Source of the DNA: Bombardia bombarda
Taxonomy: Eukaryota > Ascomycota > Sordariomycetes > Sordariales > Lasiosphaeriaceae
Direction of reading: 5' to 3'
DNA length: 64,000 nt
Assembly (NCBI GenBank): GCA_030512295.1
Contig: JAULSR010000002.1
Location: forward strand, 992,001 to 1,056,000
Made by a program: the position numbers and the translations under genes. Positions within the stretch are counted from its first letter, which is position 1. Every line of letters begins with the position of its first letter. Positions 1-12,800 of the stretch are shown here, in pieces. The notes under the pieces are model-generated. The model was not told where the DNA came from. It made no database searches and worked only from the letters and a program-made list of their open reading frames with translations.

Positions 1-1332
1 TTATTGTACGGCACCTTGCCGTTCTCACTATGCATTCAATGGTGGAATCGGAATTCTCCCTGGAAGAGTTGCTTAGCTTTATTGAAAGCAGGAAACCTCC
101 GACATTTTGGAAGAACATCGGCAAGGCTTTCAAGAATGATGGGCGGAAGAACGTTAAGAAAAAGGGGGTGTTTGGTGTTCCCCTAGAGGTGATCATAGAG
201 CGAGACGGAGCCGAGTCCACAGACGGCGTAGGACCCGGTACACTCAGGATTCCCGCCGTTGTCGACGATATCGTTTCAACAATGAGACAGATGGACCTGT
301 CGGTTGAGGGTGTCTTCCGCAAGAATGGCCACATCAAGAAACTCGGTGATCTAGTCGAGAAGATCGACAAGGAGGGGTCTGTGGACCTCAGCGGGAATAA
401 TGTTGTACAGTTGGCTGCTCTCCTGAAGCGATATCTGCGAGAGTTGCCCGATCCATTGATGACGCACAAGCTCTACCGGTTATGGCAAGTGGCCGCAAAA
501 ATACAAGACGAGGACAAAAGACGGCACTGTCTGCATCTGGCCTGCTGTCTGTTGCCCAAGGGCCATCGCGACACGCTGGAGATTGTGTTTTGTTTCTTAA
601 AGTGGGCGGGGTCGTTCCATCAAGTGGATGATGACTCGGGGTCGAAGATGGACATCAAGAACCTTGCCACTGTCATTGCACCCAACGTGCTGTTCGACAG
701 GACCAAGTTGGCGAATCTTGATAACGAGCCCATATATTCGATCGATGCGATAGAGATCCTGGTTACCCATATTGAGGAGATGTGCTTGGTAAGTCTTGCT
801 CGATTCCACCATGTTTCTTGTTATACCATATGCTAACACCGTTCTAGGTTCCGGATGATCTCGTCGATGCTTTGAACGACCAGTCGCTTTTTAACAGCAA
901 CGTCGATCTCACAACAAAGGAAATTCTGAAGCGGTTATCTGATCGCAATGGCGCTGGCGGGCTTGGTCCACGCCAATACGCCGATGTAGCTGAAATAGTC
1001 GGTCGTCACGAAAATAACCCCAGTAGACCGCCCCGAGGAGGATGGAGACGGATCCGGCAGCATGGCAGCAAGAGAGCAGCGCGCGAACGATGCAGGAACC
1101 TACCGTGCCTTTTACTACCGCACCCCCTGGGCAGGGCACACCGCCACCACAGTCGAAACGTGGACCATATGAACCGCCCTCTGCTATGCAGCAGTCTCCG
1201 TATCGTGGCACTCAGCTCGAGGACCCAGGCACACCCGATGCCGCCGGTGGTGCGGGTGGCCAGCCAAGGAAAGAGTGGCGGAATTCGGGATGGAGCAGAC
1301 AAAACAGTGGGGTAACAACTGGGACTGTTTAG
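1..1332 (+). CDS. Rho GTPase-activating protein, C-terminal part (5' truncated by window edge)
   Basis: RhoGAP proteins speed GTP hydrolysis by Rho GTPases and so limit polarity and cell-wall signalling. The frame is open to the left edge (codons from base 3), so the N-terminus lies outside the window. Exon 1 runs to 788 and encodes a complete RhoGAP domain. The arginine-finger loop GVFRKNG has its Arg at about base 318, and LLKRYLRELPDPL and NLATVIAPNVLF follow. Intron 789-847 (GTAAGT...CTAG, phase 0) leads to exon 2. The motif FGVPLE just before the domain is reminiscent of fungal Sac7/Bag7-type GAPs; that assignment is inference. In exon 2 the good frame breaks near the C run 1031-1034. 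A low-complexity Pro/Gln/Ser tail, which looks like the true C-terminus (ending GVTTGTV, stop 1330-1332), continues in another frame. One extra C at the run joins them. The GAP fold is certain; the exact ending is less so. Confidence 0.85.
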
Positions 1333-2184
1333 GTATCAGAACTAACGAATACTCGATGACTGGCCGGCTGGCTGACTGACTGCTGCCCCCTCCCCTTTTT
1401 CTTCTCTGACTCTCTCCGTCGCTCGGCTCTGGTTGATGGGGCAGGCGAGGTAAAGCTCTGACATTTTATCAAACAACCTTTCGACCCAGCACTACTCATG
1501 CCTTAACGTTTTTGGGTGTAGGTGGGGCATATAGGAAAGCATGGTTGCAAACTGGCGTTTTTTTTATCATGACGTTTCTATTTTTTTTTATCTTACTAGT
1601 AGTAGTAGTACTCTTCTTCCTCTTCTGGCCACTTACCTGGCGTAGCTTCTGTGGCCCATGGTGGATTGGTTGATTGACCGTTGTTTGCTTGTGTTTCCTT
1701 TTACTAGCTAGCTTGTTCAAGGCGGGTTGTTTGTGTGGCGGGAGAAGAATAAAATTGAACAGATGAACAGAAGCAAGCCTTTTGGTACGAGACTTATAGT
1801 GTGCATGTCTGCAAGCGTCTCGTCCTTGTGTGTGTCCCTGACACTGCTGTCTACCGTTGGTATCACGACGGCAGATACATTGCCCAAAAATTGCCCATGT
1901 TGTACATTATCCTGGATTTCAAAGACAAGAAGACCGAAACGTGTAGGTAAAGGGCCCATCGCGCTGAGTAACGTGGCTAATTAAACCAGCAGTTTTGAAG
2001 TAAGTGCGCCTAATAGACAATTCCGTAACGCCATGCAACAAATGTTCAATCACCACCACAATGCACAAGCACACCTGTCGGTCTTCATGTTACTATACAG
2101 TACCGTACTGCCGAGGACGTCAGGCAGCCAGCAAATGATGATGTCCACCTCTCTCTCAAGTCTCTCCCACAAGTACCACATCCT
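1333..2184. other. Convergent intergenic region
   Basis: This lies between the 3' ends of the RhoGAP gene and SEC66 and should hold both 3' UTRs. It contains T-rich tracts around 1559-1592 and a short TAG triplet repeat near 1598-1612. No coding frame in it is convincing. Confidence 0.6.
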
Positions 2185-3022
2185 TCACTTTTTCGCCTTC
2201 GCCTTCGCCTTCTTCTTTGCTGCTGCTGCTGTGTCAATCAGGACGGTGTCGTCCTCGCTGCCGGCAGTCTTTGACTGTGACTCCTGCTCCAGCTCCTTCA
2301 TGAAGCCCTCCTGGATGCTGGTGCGTTGCTTCTCCCACCACTCCTTTTCGGCCTCCGTTTGTGCCCGAATCTCGTTGACGCGCTCCCTCAGGCTTGTGTT
2401 GGCTGCGATCTCGTTGGCGGATTGGAAGATGGTTTGGCCCCAGTTGGGGACGAGTGCGTTGGCCTGAAGTGTGGGTTAGTCCAACTGCGCCAGAGACACA
2501 CGCCCAGCCAGTCACCACTACTTACCTCCATTACGACATCGCGCAGCTCCTCCTCCATTTCCTTCTCGGCGCGTTGGAAGCGCTGCCAGAGATCGTCGCC
2601 GACGCTGCCCCGCTGCAGCAGAGAGCTGCACGCGGCCTTGGCAGTGCGCACCTGGATGATGCGGTGGATGTCCTCGACGGCGCGGCGCAACAGAGCTGCT
2701 CTGATGATGCTATCGGGCACCTTGGGCGACTTCTCTGACCCGTGCTCGGGCTCTAGGTGCAGGAGCGACAGGTAGACGTTGCGCTGGAGATGGGGAGGGA
2801 ACCAAGGGGCCAGGTTTGCGCTCTCCACTGGACGAAGGGGTATAGCAGTCAGTTTCGCGAGGAACTCATTTGCGAGGAATAGGATGTTTTTTTTTTGTGC
2901 GACAGCAAGGACGTACTGGCTTTCCTCTTCCGGTAGATGGTGGAAAATGTCATGAACGTTCCTCCCAGCACGAGCACATAGGCGAATGGGACCAACAGGC
3001 CCCGCCAGTCGATGTCAAACAT
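2185..3022 (-). CDS. SEC66: Sec66/Sec71 subunit of the Sec62/Sec63 translocation complex
   Basis: Sec66 is an ER membrane protein of the Sec62/63 complex that drives post-translational import into the ER. Three exons give 228 residues: 3022-2917, 2827-2526 and 2463-2185, with introns 2916-2828 (GTACGT) and 2525-2464 (GTAAGT...TTCAG). The N-terminus MFDIDWRGLLVPFAYVLVLG is a single membrane anchor followed by a basic YRKRK stop. The family block around LAPWFPPHLQRNVYLSLLHL follows at once, then LLQRGSVGDDLWQRFQRAEK and a Trp-rich EKEWWEK helix. The C-terminus ends in a Lys/Ala-rich tail. The start is fixed by this conserved N-terminus, which lies on the short first exon. It is divergent from NPL4 across about 715 bases. 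Confidence 0.95.
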
Positions 3023-3737
3023 GGTTTATGTATGTATTGCTATATCGAGAAAGGAGTGGTGTAAATATAAAGACCGAGAGACGGCGACGGCGAGTATGGC
3101 GAGAATATTCCAGGCGTGGTGGTCCAAAAAGAGCGTCGTGGTGTTTGAGAAGCGATTCACCAACTAAATTAACGGCCCTACCAAACTTGGCCCGAAAGAA
3201 CACCTTTGACAGGACAGCTGTACATTGTGGTGTAGCCTATAGGGCGGCAGGGGTACCTTTGCGGTAGCCTCGGTGGCTTACAGGGCTCGCATCCAATTGC
3301 GCAATACAAGAAGACACGGGCGCATGGTGCGCCGTGCACACTGTTCAAAACACCGGTACGTACCGGAAGTGCTTCCGCCCCCTAGGCACAGCTGTATGAC
3401 GACGGCCTGACAGTGATGCTAGCCTAGGTAGGTAGTGAATAGCTCCCCTCCACCTGTAACCGAAGCCTTTCTTGGCTTTCATCCATTCCATTGCCTAAGG
3501 TGACAGAGTTCATCCAACACCACAAACGAAGCTCATAGAAGTTTATCTCGGCCTGCCGCCCTGAACAAGACTTATTAACCCCCCCACTACAAACTTTGCT
3601 TCGTTCAAGTCTAAACAGCCATAGAGAATCTGCAACCGTACGCTACACCTCACGCTCAGGGCGCAACACCACCAAACCCCCGCCACTTCCAGGTTTAGGT
3701 CTATTCGTGATCCCAAGCTGCCCGACCCGTCGTCACG
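3023..3737. promoter_or_regulatory. Divergent promoter region SEC66 / NPL4
   Basis: Both flanking genes point away from this stretch, so it must hold the promoter and 5' leader of each. Visible structure: a perfect 14-base palindrome CCGGTACGTACCGG at 3353-3366, and a CCTAGGTAGGTAG tract near 3423. No coding sequence is apparent. Confidence 0.6.
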
Positions 3738-5967
3738 ATGCTTTTAAGACTACGTGCCCCCGATGGCATGTTCCGACTGACAGTGGACAAGGAGGACACA
3801 TTCGGGGATCTCGGCCGTCAAGTACGTGCGAAGCTGTCAGGTCCTAAGCCACAGGCTAATCCATCGCGCAGCTCTTACCGCAACTTCCCCCGACCGTCGA
3901 TCCCAAAACCATTACTCTCTCAAACCAGCCTAATGGCGGCGACTCAAAAAAAATTGGCGAGATTGCCAAGTTCAAGATAGGCCAGATCGGTTTAAAGTGC
4001 GACATCTACCTCCCCCGTTTACCCCCTCCCTTGCTGCCCGAACCAGACCGAGACTGACTGACAAACGTGGGGCATCAGTCATGGCGACTTGATATTTATT
4101 ACCTATCAGCACCAAGATGCCGTGACCAACGGCCATACGTCGAACGGCGACGCGCCAAAGCCTAAGGCTATAGCATCGTCAACTAACCGTCTCAACGGAA
4201 AGCCTATCCTGCCCACAGAAGACCTCCCCATCGATCCGCTGCCCGTAACGTCACCCTCGGAGAAGATCAAGAATCCGTGGGAGATGGTTAGGCAAACGCC
4301 CCTGGACGACCGGCTGGACAGAAAGGATGGCAAGATTCCGAGGAAAATGGACGTCAAGATGTGCAGGCACGGGCCTAAAGGCATGTGCGACTACTGCATG
4401 CCCTTGGACCCCTTCAACCCCACGTACCTGGAAGAGAAGAAGATCAAGTACATGTCGGTACACTCGTATCTTCGCAAGATCAACTCGGCCACAAACAAGC
4501 CCGAGCTCGGCAGCTCCTTTATTCCACCCCTGGTCGAGCCCTATTACCGGGTCAAGCGCAACTGCCCTTCAGGCCATCCTCAGTGGCCCGAGGGCATCTG
4601 CACAAAATGCCAACCCAGCGCCATCATTCTACAGCCCCAGACTTTCCGAACAGTTGACCACATCGAGTTCGCTTCCAAGAGCATAGTCGACAAGTTTCTA
4701 AATGCCTGGCGTTTCACCGGGAAACAGCGCCTGGGTATCCTCTACGGCAGACATCTCGAGTACGATGTGGTGCCTCTGGGGATCAAAGCCGTGGTCGAAG
4801 CCATCTATGAGCCCCCGCAGATCGACGAGGTCGATGGAATCTCTCTCAGCCCGTGGGAGAATGAGCAGGAGGTAAATCAGATGGCCAAGCTGTGCGGCCT
4901 GGAGCAGGTGGGAGTGATTTGGACCGACCTGGTAGACTCTGGGAAGGGGGATGCCAGCGTCGTATGTAAGCGCCACGCAGATTCGTATTTCCTCGCATCT
5001 CAGGAGATCTGCTTCGCGGCGCGGCTCCAAGCCCAACACCCCAAGGCCACCAAGTGGAGCGATACCGGGAGGTTTGGCTCCAACTTTGTTACTTGCATCA
5101 TTTCCGGTGACGAACAGGGCCAGATTGCCATTTCGTCCTATCAGATGTCTAATGATGCCGTCGAGATGGTCCGAGCAGACATCATTGAGCCCTCGGCCGA
5201 TCCCAGCGTGATGCTGGTCCGCGAAGAGGAAGAGGACGACGGCTCAACGAGCAGAACACGGTACATCCCCGAGGTGTTTTACCGCAGGATCAACGAATAC
5301 GGAGCCAACGTGCAGGAGAATGCAAAGCCGTCCTTCCCGGTCGAGTATCTCTTCGTTACCCTTACGCACGGCTTCCCTGAAGCCGAAAAGCCGCTCTTTA
5401 CAGACGAGGGCTTTCCCATCGAGAACAGAGAGTACTTAGGCGAGTCTCAGGAGCACTCGGCGGTCGCCAAGATGCTCAAGGTGAATAAAAAGGCGGACAG
5501 ACTAGTCGTCTCCAACTTCCATCTGCTCAGCTTCATCCACCAGATGGGTGTTCTCTCAAAAGTAAGGAAAACGAACTGCTACTTGTGTTCCGCGCTAACG
5601 ATGCAAACTCCGAATGTAGGAGGAAGAGGCTACTCTATGTCGCGTAGCCATGTACCACGATCTTGCCGAGTCTTTCATGCTACGGTCGACACCAGGATGG
5701 CAGACACTCTCCGTCATCCTGCAATCCACTGGTGAGAGAATTCCCAAACGTTCCAGATTTGATGATGATGGGGGAGCCACGTCTGGCGGTGGTACTGCTG
5801 CTGCTGTGTCGTCGTCTTCTTCCAGATTCTCTTCTCTCCGCTCGGGCAGCGCCACGACAGATGAACCCCTTGCTAAGCGATTTGCTGCTGTCAGGCTGAA
5901 CGAAGACAAACGCCCATTATGGTGGCCGCCGGCTCCGCCCAGTGACGATGATGGGTTGCCCAGATGA
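3738..5967 (+). CDS. NPL4: Npl4, Cdc48/p97 cofactor for ubiquitinated substrates
   Basis: Npl4 with Ufd1 recruits polyubiquitinated clients to the Cdc48 unfoldase for ER-associated degradation and related pathways. Four exons give 679 residues: 3738-3821, 3872-3996, 4079-5561 and 5620-5967, with introns of 50, 82 and 58 bases. The first about 80 residues form the ubiquitin-like domain (MLLRLRAPDGMFRLTVDKED). The zinc-finger region starts near residue 165 with CRHGPKGMCDYC. A second Cys/His cluster follows, RNCPSGHPQWPEGICTKC. The inactive MPN domain then begins at HIEFASKSIVDKFLNAWR. The last about 70 residues are Ser/Asp-rich. The start is the only ATG that gives the conserved N-terminus. 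Divergent from SEC66. Confidence 0.96.
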
Positions 5968-6923
5968 AGGGGCGTGGACAAATGGATGGATGTACATGTG
6001 TCTAGTAACATGCCATATCGATCTACATTACGTAGGCATTGGGGGGATGATCAACAGAACACCATATAGTACATACTTCCCAACTTTGAACAACAGTGAA
6101 GAGGCGGGTCAGGTAGCTGTAAAGTGCGCGATATGAAATTTAATTGGATGATTTCTACAGAGGGAGGCTTAAGCAAGTACAGCATTGGTCAATAAGTCTA
6201 CTAACACTCCCCCCTTTCCCACACGAACTGGGTGTTGGCAGACTTATTGACCATTATTGTATGTGGGAAGGAGAAAAGGAAGCTTTCGATCAAATTAAAG
6301 GAGTGGGTTATTGGCTGGCGGTGGTGTTGTTGCTACTTGCGAGATGACGAGGGGGCAGGCAACTCTCATCCTTTCATATGTTCTAGAAGCCGTCGTAATA
6401 TTGCAACACAATGAAGAGAAGACTCAGGATGGTCATCGGGCTACTGGGGTTAGCATTTAATAGCACTGATTTACATAGTTTAACAGTTTCCGTGTCTCAT
6501 TGAGACAACTTGGCAACGAAAACTCCAATTATCACGATAAATTACAAATTTCGACATAGGTTGTTCTCTTTAGTTTGTGCAGCTAGATTGCAGAACGAAA
6601 TATGGTGGTCGATACTTCTAGCAGCCTAACCACTGAATTGAAAAGCTGACCCTAGGTTTTCCCAGGTACAAATAAATGAATTAGAGCTGATCAGATATTT
6701 ATTGTACATCATGGTAGGGTTTATGTACCGGATTAGCAATAGGGAGGTTGTTGCAGCTAACTAGTTCTTAGTATTGTAATGCATCGGAGGGTAGATGTTC
6801 TATGTCTATAGACGTAAACAGCAACTGACGATATATATAATGATAGAACTATCTCGGGTTAGCATACACCACCCATATATATACTTAATTACCAACTACC
6901 AAAGGCGAAAGATACCTACCAAA
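5968..6923. other. AT-richer convergent intergenic region
   Basis: This lies between the 3' ends of NPL4 and the DPP III gene. From about 6120 to 6900 it is visibly richer in A+T than its surroundings, but it has no repeat unit or coding frame that I can support. It could be ordinary 3' spacer or old mutated sequence. Confidence 0.5.
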
Positions 6924-9815
6924 TTACGCCTCTCTATCCGCCCAACTCTCAATGATACCCTCCAGCGTTGGTGCATACTGCTTCAGCTCAACCTTGCCCG
7001 TCGTCTCATCCAGATACGTATTTGCTTGTACAAACACCTTCCTCGGCTGCTTGTTCTTCAGCACAACGTTGCGCACCGTGCTGCCCCAGTAGTCCAGGCC
7101 GACATTGGACATGTGGCTGAAGTACTTGGAGCCTTCTTCAACATCCGCAGTCGACTTGTACACGTGAATCTTTTGCAACATATCGCCGACGGCTGAATCC
7201 AAATGTCAGCCAGCTGCCCAAGACCATTCCTCATTTCATTTCAATCAGATAAACATACCTTTCCTGCCGCTCGTCAGAATCTTGGACCGGTCAAGCTTGA
7301 TAGTCAAGTCTGAGAGATCCTCGTTCTTGTACTCCAGCTTGCAGAAGCCATCCTCAGCTTCCAAGAAGGCCTATAGTGACCGCAGACACAGAGTTAGCAA
7401 ATGCATCATTCTCTCCAGTACAGACAGACACTAAACGACATACCTTAAGAATAGCGAACCGCGCCTGACAATGAGGCTGTCCCCATTTCTGGCTCTTGGG
7501 GTCCCAGAACTCTACCGACACCAGACCAGCCCGAGCCATGCTCAAGTACGATGAGTAGAGAACATCGCCAGCCTCGCCATCGATGTCGGTATTTCCGTCC
7601 CCGAACCCGAAGATCTTGAGGGTGGAAAATTCGCAGCTTTACATGCATCGTTAGAATGCGACAACCAAGACAAAGACAACATCAGAGTACTCACCTGAGG
7701 TACACAGCCACAAGCTCGGCACGGCATTCCTAGCAGGTCGTTAGTAGACAAACTTTCAAGGCCACTAACAAATTCGCACCTCGTATGCACCAGCGAGGCC
7801 ACCAAACACGGAGCCCCATGTCTGTCCTGGCTTGTACCACGTTGACACGGGTTTGCCAGTCAGGGGGCTGACGGGAGGGTTCTCATGATCAAAGTTGTAA
7901 ACGCCAGGGGCTGTCTCCTGGAGAAGCTTGCCACACCCATGACCTGAACAGATAGACTATCAGTAACAAACCCTAAATGTGATGTACCATGATACACATA
8001 CCTGTAAGCTCATGAAGCCCGACCTGGACCTCAAAAGCAGCGTCGCGGTACTTTTGGTACACTTGCAAGTCCTCATCAGCAATGAAGGGAATCTTCTCAT
8101 TAGGAGCCTTGGCGCTCAAAACGTTGCCTAGATAGTTATTAGCAGCCGGACTCATGCTAAGCAAGGCAGTAACTAGAAGAACCTACCTAAGCTGACGTTC
8201 TTGAAACCCTCTTGTTGTCTGATATCATCGTAGTTTGGACTATAAATAGGCGGATTAATAGCAAATTCAACACATCCCAAGTCAATGGTAAGGCTTAAGC
8301 AAAACATACATGTTGATTCCGGCGGGGATACCAGAGCCTAACCGGGAAAGTTAGCAAGATTCACCCAATATCTGGTACCAAACCCAGGGCCGAACCACAT
8401 ACCGCAAAACGTCAGCACCTCAAGCGAGGTGAAGTCTGGTGACAAGAACTTGTCCTTCTCAAAATCCTTGGACCACGGCAGCAGGGGAATCAGATCCGGC
8501 GCAGAGCGGACAAGTTCTCCGAACGCCTTTGTTCTCTCCACTACGTAAACATGAGTATAAGCTTAACCCCAACGGCTACTCGTCAGAGGGATGAAAGGAA
8601 GACCCACGGTTGACAACTGTGACAACAAGTTAGCAACTTTATCTCGAGAAACAAACTGGGTATACTGACCAGCAGCAAAGCCCTCCCACTCTCCCCTAAC
8701 CCCAGCCGGGTCGCGATACGTCTCGATAAAGCCAATATTGCACTCCACCATGGGCCCCTGGTCGCGGATCCAGTACCGCTGGCTGTCCTTGAACGCCAGC
8801 AGCGAGCCCTCGCCAAACGACTTTGCATATGCCAGGTTCATCTTCTCCTGCGTCTCGTTCTCGGCATTCTCGGCCGCCTTCTTGATGTACGCCGTGATGG
8901 CGCTCATCTCGGGCGCATAATCGCCATACACCAGCTTGATCGTCTTGCCCGCCAACACGCCCTCCTCCACCTTAAACTCGGTCTCCTTACCAATATCCCC
9001 CCCTTCGCTGGGGATGCTGGTCTGACCCGACGCAATCAGCACCTCAAAGACGGCGCCGTCCTTGCTCTTGCGCAGCCTCGTGTTCTCAGGCAGCAGGCCC
9101 GCCTTCTGCGACCACGCCGCCACGGCCGCCACCTCCTCCTTGGTGATGTCGGGCGACTCGGGGTAGTAAGTCGTCAGGTGGCCGTCGTCAGGGAAGCCGA
9201 GGTGAAGCAAGCCCGGCTTGTCGGCGGCGAAGACGGCGCCGTTGGTGGCCTTGTAGTGCTTTTCAGCCTCGGGCGAAGCGGCGGCGGCGAGTGCCGCAAA
9301 GACGGCCTCGTCGCAGCGGGGGATGAACTTGGAGTCGCCGAAGCTCTTGTAGTTGCCGCTGTTGCCCAGGAACTGGGCAGCGTACTCGAGGAAGGCGGTC
9401 AGGGCGGCATCGTCGATGCCGGCCTTTCGGGCGAGCGCCTTCCAGTCGCCGCCAGAGGCCTTGTGCAGGGCGAGGATGAAGTCGTAGATGGGCTCCGACT
9501 CGGGCGAGACCTGGCGGAGCACAATGCGGTTGCCGGCAAACGAGGCGCTGGGCGGTGGGGGTAAAGGAGGTGGGTGTTAGCTGGGGTGGGCTGAACTTTC
9601 GGGAGAGGAGTCGGTGGTCACGCGAGCAATTGCAGTTCTACGAATACCAGGCGGACACTGAATCATGATGGACTTAGATTGGTGCCTTACCGGCTAATAA
9701 AGTGAGCATAACGCTTCTGCTTGTCGGTCAGGGCCTCAAAGTGCTTCTCGATCTCGAGCCTGACGACGGCGGGCGGGGCATCGGCCAGGTACTGGCTGAG
9801 CTCTAGGGCGTTCAT
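6924..9815 (-). CDS. DPP3: Dipeptidyl peptidase III (zinc metallopeptidase, family M49)
   Basis: DPP III removes dipeptides from the N-termini of short peptides, usually in the cytosol. Twelve exons give 709 residues: 9815-9691, 9547-8670, 8616-8608, 8540-8403, 8337-8310, 8239-8187, 8127-8002, 7943-7780, 7729-7695, 7636-7444, 7370-7259 and 7192-6924. All junctions have GT...AG ends and the phases close. The M49 zinc site is intact. HELTGH (residues 449-454) is split across exons 7 and 8, and EECRAE (507-512) is split across exons 8 and 9. Conserved blocks include RDQGPMVECNIGFIETYRDP and FLSPDFTSLEVL. Exon 3 is only 9 bases and exons 5, 6 and 9 are 28-53 bases. An in-frame ATG at 9986 would add an Arg-rich 57-residue leader (see findings). 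Confidence 0.95.
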
Positions 9816-12800
9816 TGTGAGATGGCGATGCTGCTGTCGAAATAGTTGCTGGTGCTGGTGGTGGTGGTGCTCACTCTGGATTCGGGTCTGGGAAGTCGCA
9901 GGTACACGGAGAAGGGCAGCAGGTCGAGATCGGGTCAGGATCGATGACAGTCTTCTCCCTGATCGGAGGGGTAGAGGAAGGCGCATTGAACCTGAACCTT
10001 GCTTCTCTACCCGTACGTAACTACTTGCAACAACAACACTCCCTTACGTGGCTACGTCGAATTACGCCAATCACCTGTTTGCGTTTGCACACCTCATGAG
10101 CACCTGCCTGAACAACCACAGAAAACGACGCGATCCAACTGGCTGGGCGGCCAGGACTGTGCAGCGTTCCCACGTGGCGCCTTGCCAAGAGCAGTTAGCG
10201 GTGAAGCCACCGTCCAATCAGCATCGTAGCCTTGCTTCCAGTCTTACCTAGCCTTGCCAGCCACAAGAGGGGTACTGGGGGACCAGCCTGCAACTGGAAG
10301 GAGGGGTAAACGTGAAACCTAAAGTCGATCGACGGTAGGCAGCGGTGGACGGGGCAGACTGCCAGACAGAGACCACTGGCTACACAGCGCACTTTCCGCT
10401 CCTGAAGTCTTCCGTCCTGTGGGCTGTCTTGCCGCACAGGGTGGGACAAATGAGTCAAAGAAACTCGACAGCCATGTCTGGTTACGGGCCGAACCCGGGG
10501 TTCGTAGGCCTTGAATATTGAGGATTAAAAATGTCATCTCAAGGAGAGGGAATTGCTGCGGTCTGTCGGTTCCTTTTCAATCCCCCCAATTCTCATCTGC
10601 CTGGGTGGGCTCATGGTGGGTAGGGCATGGAGTGAGATAGATAGGGTCGAACAAGTGGTGGACGAGTTGGAGAGTTTGGAACAGCATTCTAAATATGAAC
10701 TAGGCTAGCTATGGTACATGGGGTCCGTTTTCGTCTTTTGCTAGTCGCCCGGGACACAATCCCGTCACCCATTCCACGCCAGTGTTTGATTTGCTAGCTG
10801 GCTAGCTCTGCTTTCAGGTCCTGGCCTGGCAAGGGCGTGGCTCGGCGTGGGTAATGGAGGGGTAGAAAAGGTACGTACAGAGCAGGTACTCTACATGAGG
10901 GGGCGAAAGGGTGTTGTGCGCACTGTGGTGCCATCACGATTGTTCAGAGAATCACAATGAACCTACCAGTGTACTTACCATTGACCTCTTGGTACGACCT
11001 CGGACTTTCTGAATGGCCATGCCTAAGTGACTATCACCGCGATAATCTAAGCTGAATGGGAAATGGGTTTGGGTATCTTGATGCGATGTCGGCGATTAAG
11101 ACGATATGAGGCATCAAGGACGTCGATTAAATGGGCCCAGTTCGAAGTGACCCCTATCTGCCACCGGAGATACAAAGCGATTCTCGGTCAGTGATCTCGT
11201 ATCACAGAACTGAATAGCGGACGCGTGGGCTGAAGAACACTCGCTGGAAAGGACACTCGGGTTATGAGAGCCCGACATCGCAGGCGAAGTGGACACGGCC
11301 CTGGTTCGAGATTGGACAACTGTAGCCTCTTCAGATGACGCACCTTCAAAAAGGTAGGACCAAGTAGCAGCTTTTTGAGCTGGGTATACCAGACTTGCCT
11401 CGCCGGGAAATCAACGGTCAAATTTCAAGGTACCGTACTTATTAGGCAGTTAACTGACATGCCTGTTCTGAGCAAGATTGTCGGCTTCGACTGTGTCGGG
11501 CTCCCTACATCTACCTAACCCGTGAACGTCATCTTGGGGGGGGGGGGGGAATCTGCATTGCCAACAAAGAAAAGGGTTAACTAGCGAATTCAGCACCCCA
11601 AAGTACACTCTGTGCTCATGGTCGAGGAATGTATTTGCCAGCTGAGAAAGCGTATTTGTGGAGTACGTCTGACCAGCTGCATGCAACTCAAGTGGGAAAT
11701 GGCCCGGATAATAAAGTGAGATCCGTGAAGAAGCCGCGTATTTTCCCTTGGTAGAGGTAAGGTATATGCTGCTCGGCTACTGTCCGGGGTGTGAATATGC
11801 ACGTCGCGCCGACATCTCTGCAGCAAAATGCATCTTCATGTGGGTTATGATGAGCAATTGATTATAGATTTGTGAAACAGGTCACAGGCGTGCTTTTCTC
11901 CAGGGTGTTCTTCGTCATAAAAGGAAATGCCGTGGAGACAGAGGGGCTAGGTAGAGAGAGAAAGAAGGAGACAGAGACATGAAAAAGAAGTCACCTCCCT
12001 ATAATAGTCCTAGAATCCTGTTAGTTCCAGTTCCTATTCATTGTAACTGAAGACAGGTCACAATACCTGGCCTTCAAAAGGTAGTCCTACTTCGAGATAT
12101 GTATATATGCCAGCGTTGCTGTGTGGCCGGGGTTATGGTGCCTTCTTACCTGTCCGGCGTCGTGCATGAAGGAACGTCTTGGCCAATATGCAGAAATGTG
12201 TGTCCAATGCGTTTCGCAGTACCAATATGACTGACTACCTGCGCAAACGACTTGGCTGGTGTTAGTTGGGCTAGCAGCCGCAGCTCTTCGTCTCGCGAAG
12301 CATTGAGCGGTGAAGGCCTTGAGAGATCCCGTGAGCGTTGGGAACACTGATGGCTCGAAGCTATTCCCACGACCCGACACTAGCATAAGGCGGCAGGCAT
12401 TCGGAACCCCCTACCAAAGCTACACCATTTCCCGGAAGCCCACTCGAATGCATGTCCTTGCATGCAGGACGAACCAAAAAGTGTGGAGAATTTGGACGGA
12501 ATCCCTCGAGCGGACCACTCGATCTCAGTGTCTGGGGAGACACAACCTTCCGTTTTGGCTGGGAAGGGGGTGGTGGCCAACCTGCGCGTCTGCAGAGAAA
12601 TCGCAGAGAAAGTTCCCAGGTTTCAAGGTTAGAGGATCCCAGATTCCCGACAGCCCACGGCTGGGAATCCAGCAGGCTACGGCCGGTTTCCTCCTGACTC
12701 CCGCGCTGGAAATAGAGCTAAACTGTTTATTTCTGAATTCTTGATGGTAGGCGTCCAGTCCCACAACATGCAATTTCGCTGGTTTGGCGCCAGGGGATAC

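Noticed and set aside
998..1026. A 29-base intron to explain the RhoGAP frame change
   Set aside because: It would be far shorter than any other intron in the window (50 bases or more) and lacks a standard donor.
5968..6923. RIP-mutated transposon in the AT-richer spacer
   Set aside because: No repeat copy, terminal repeat or remnant coding frame is visible; AT-rich 3' spacer is enough to explain it.
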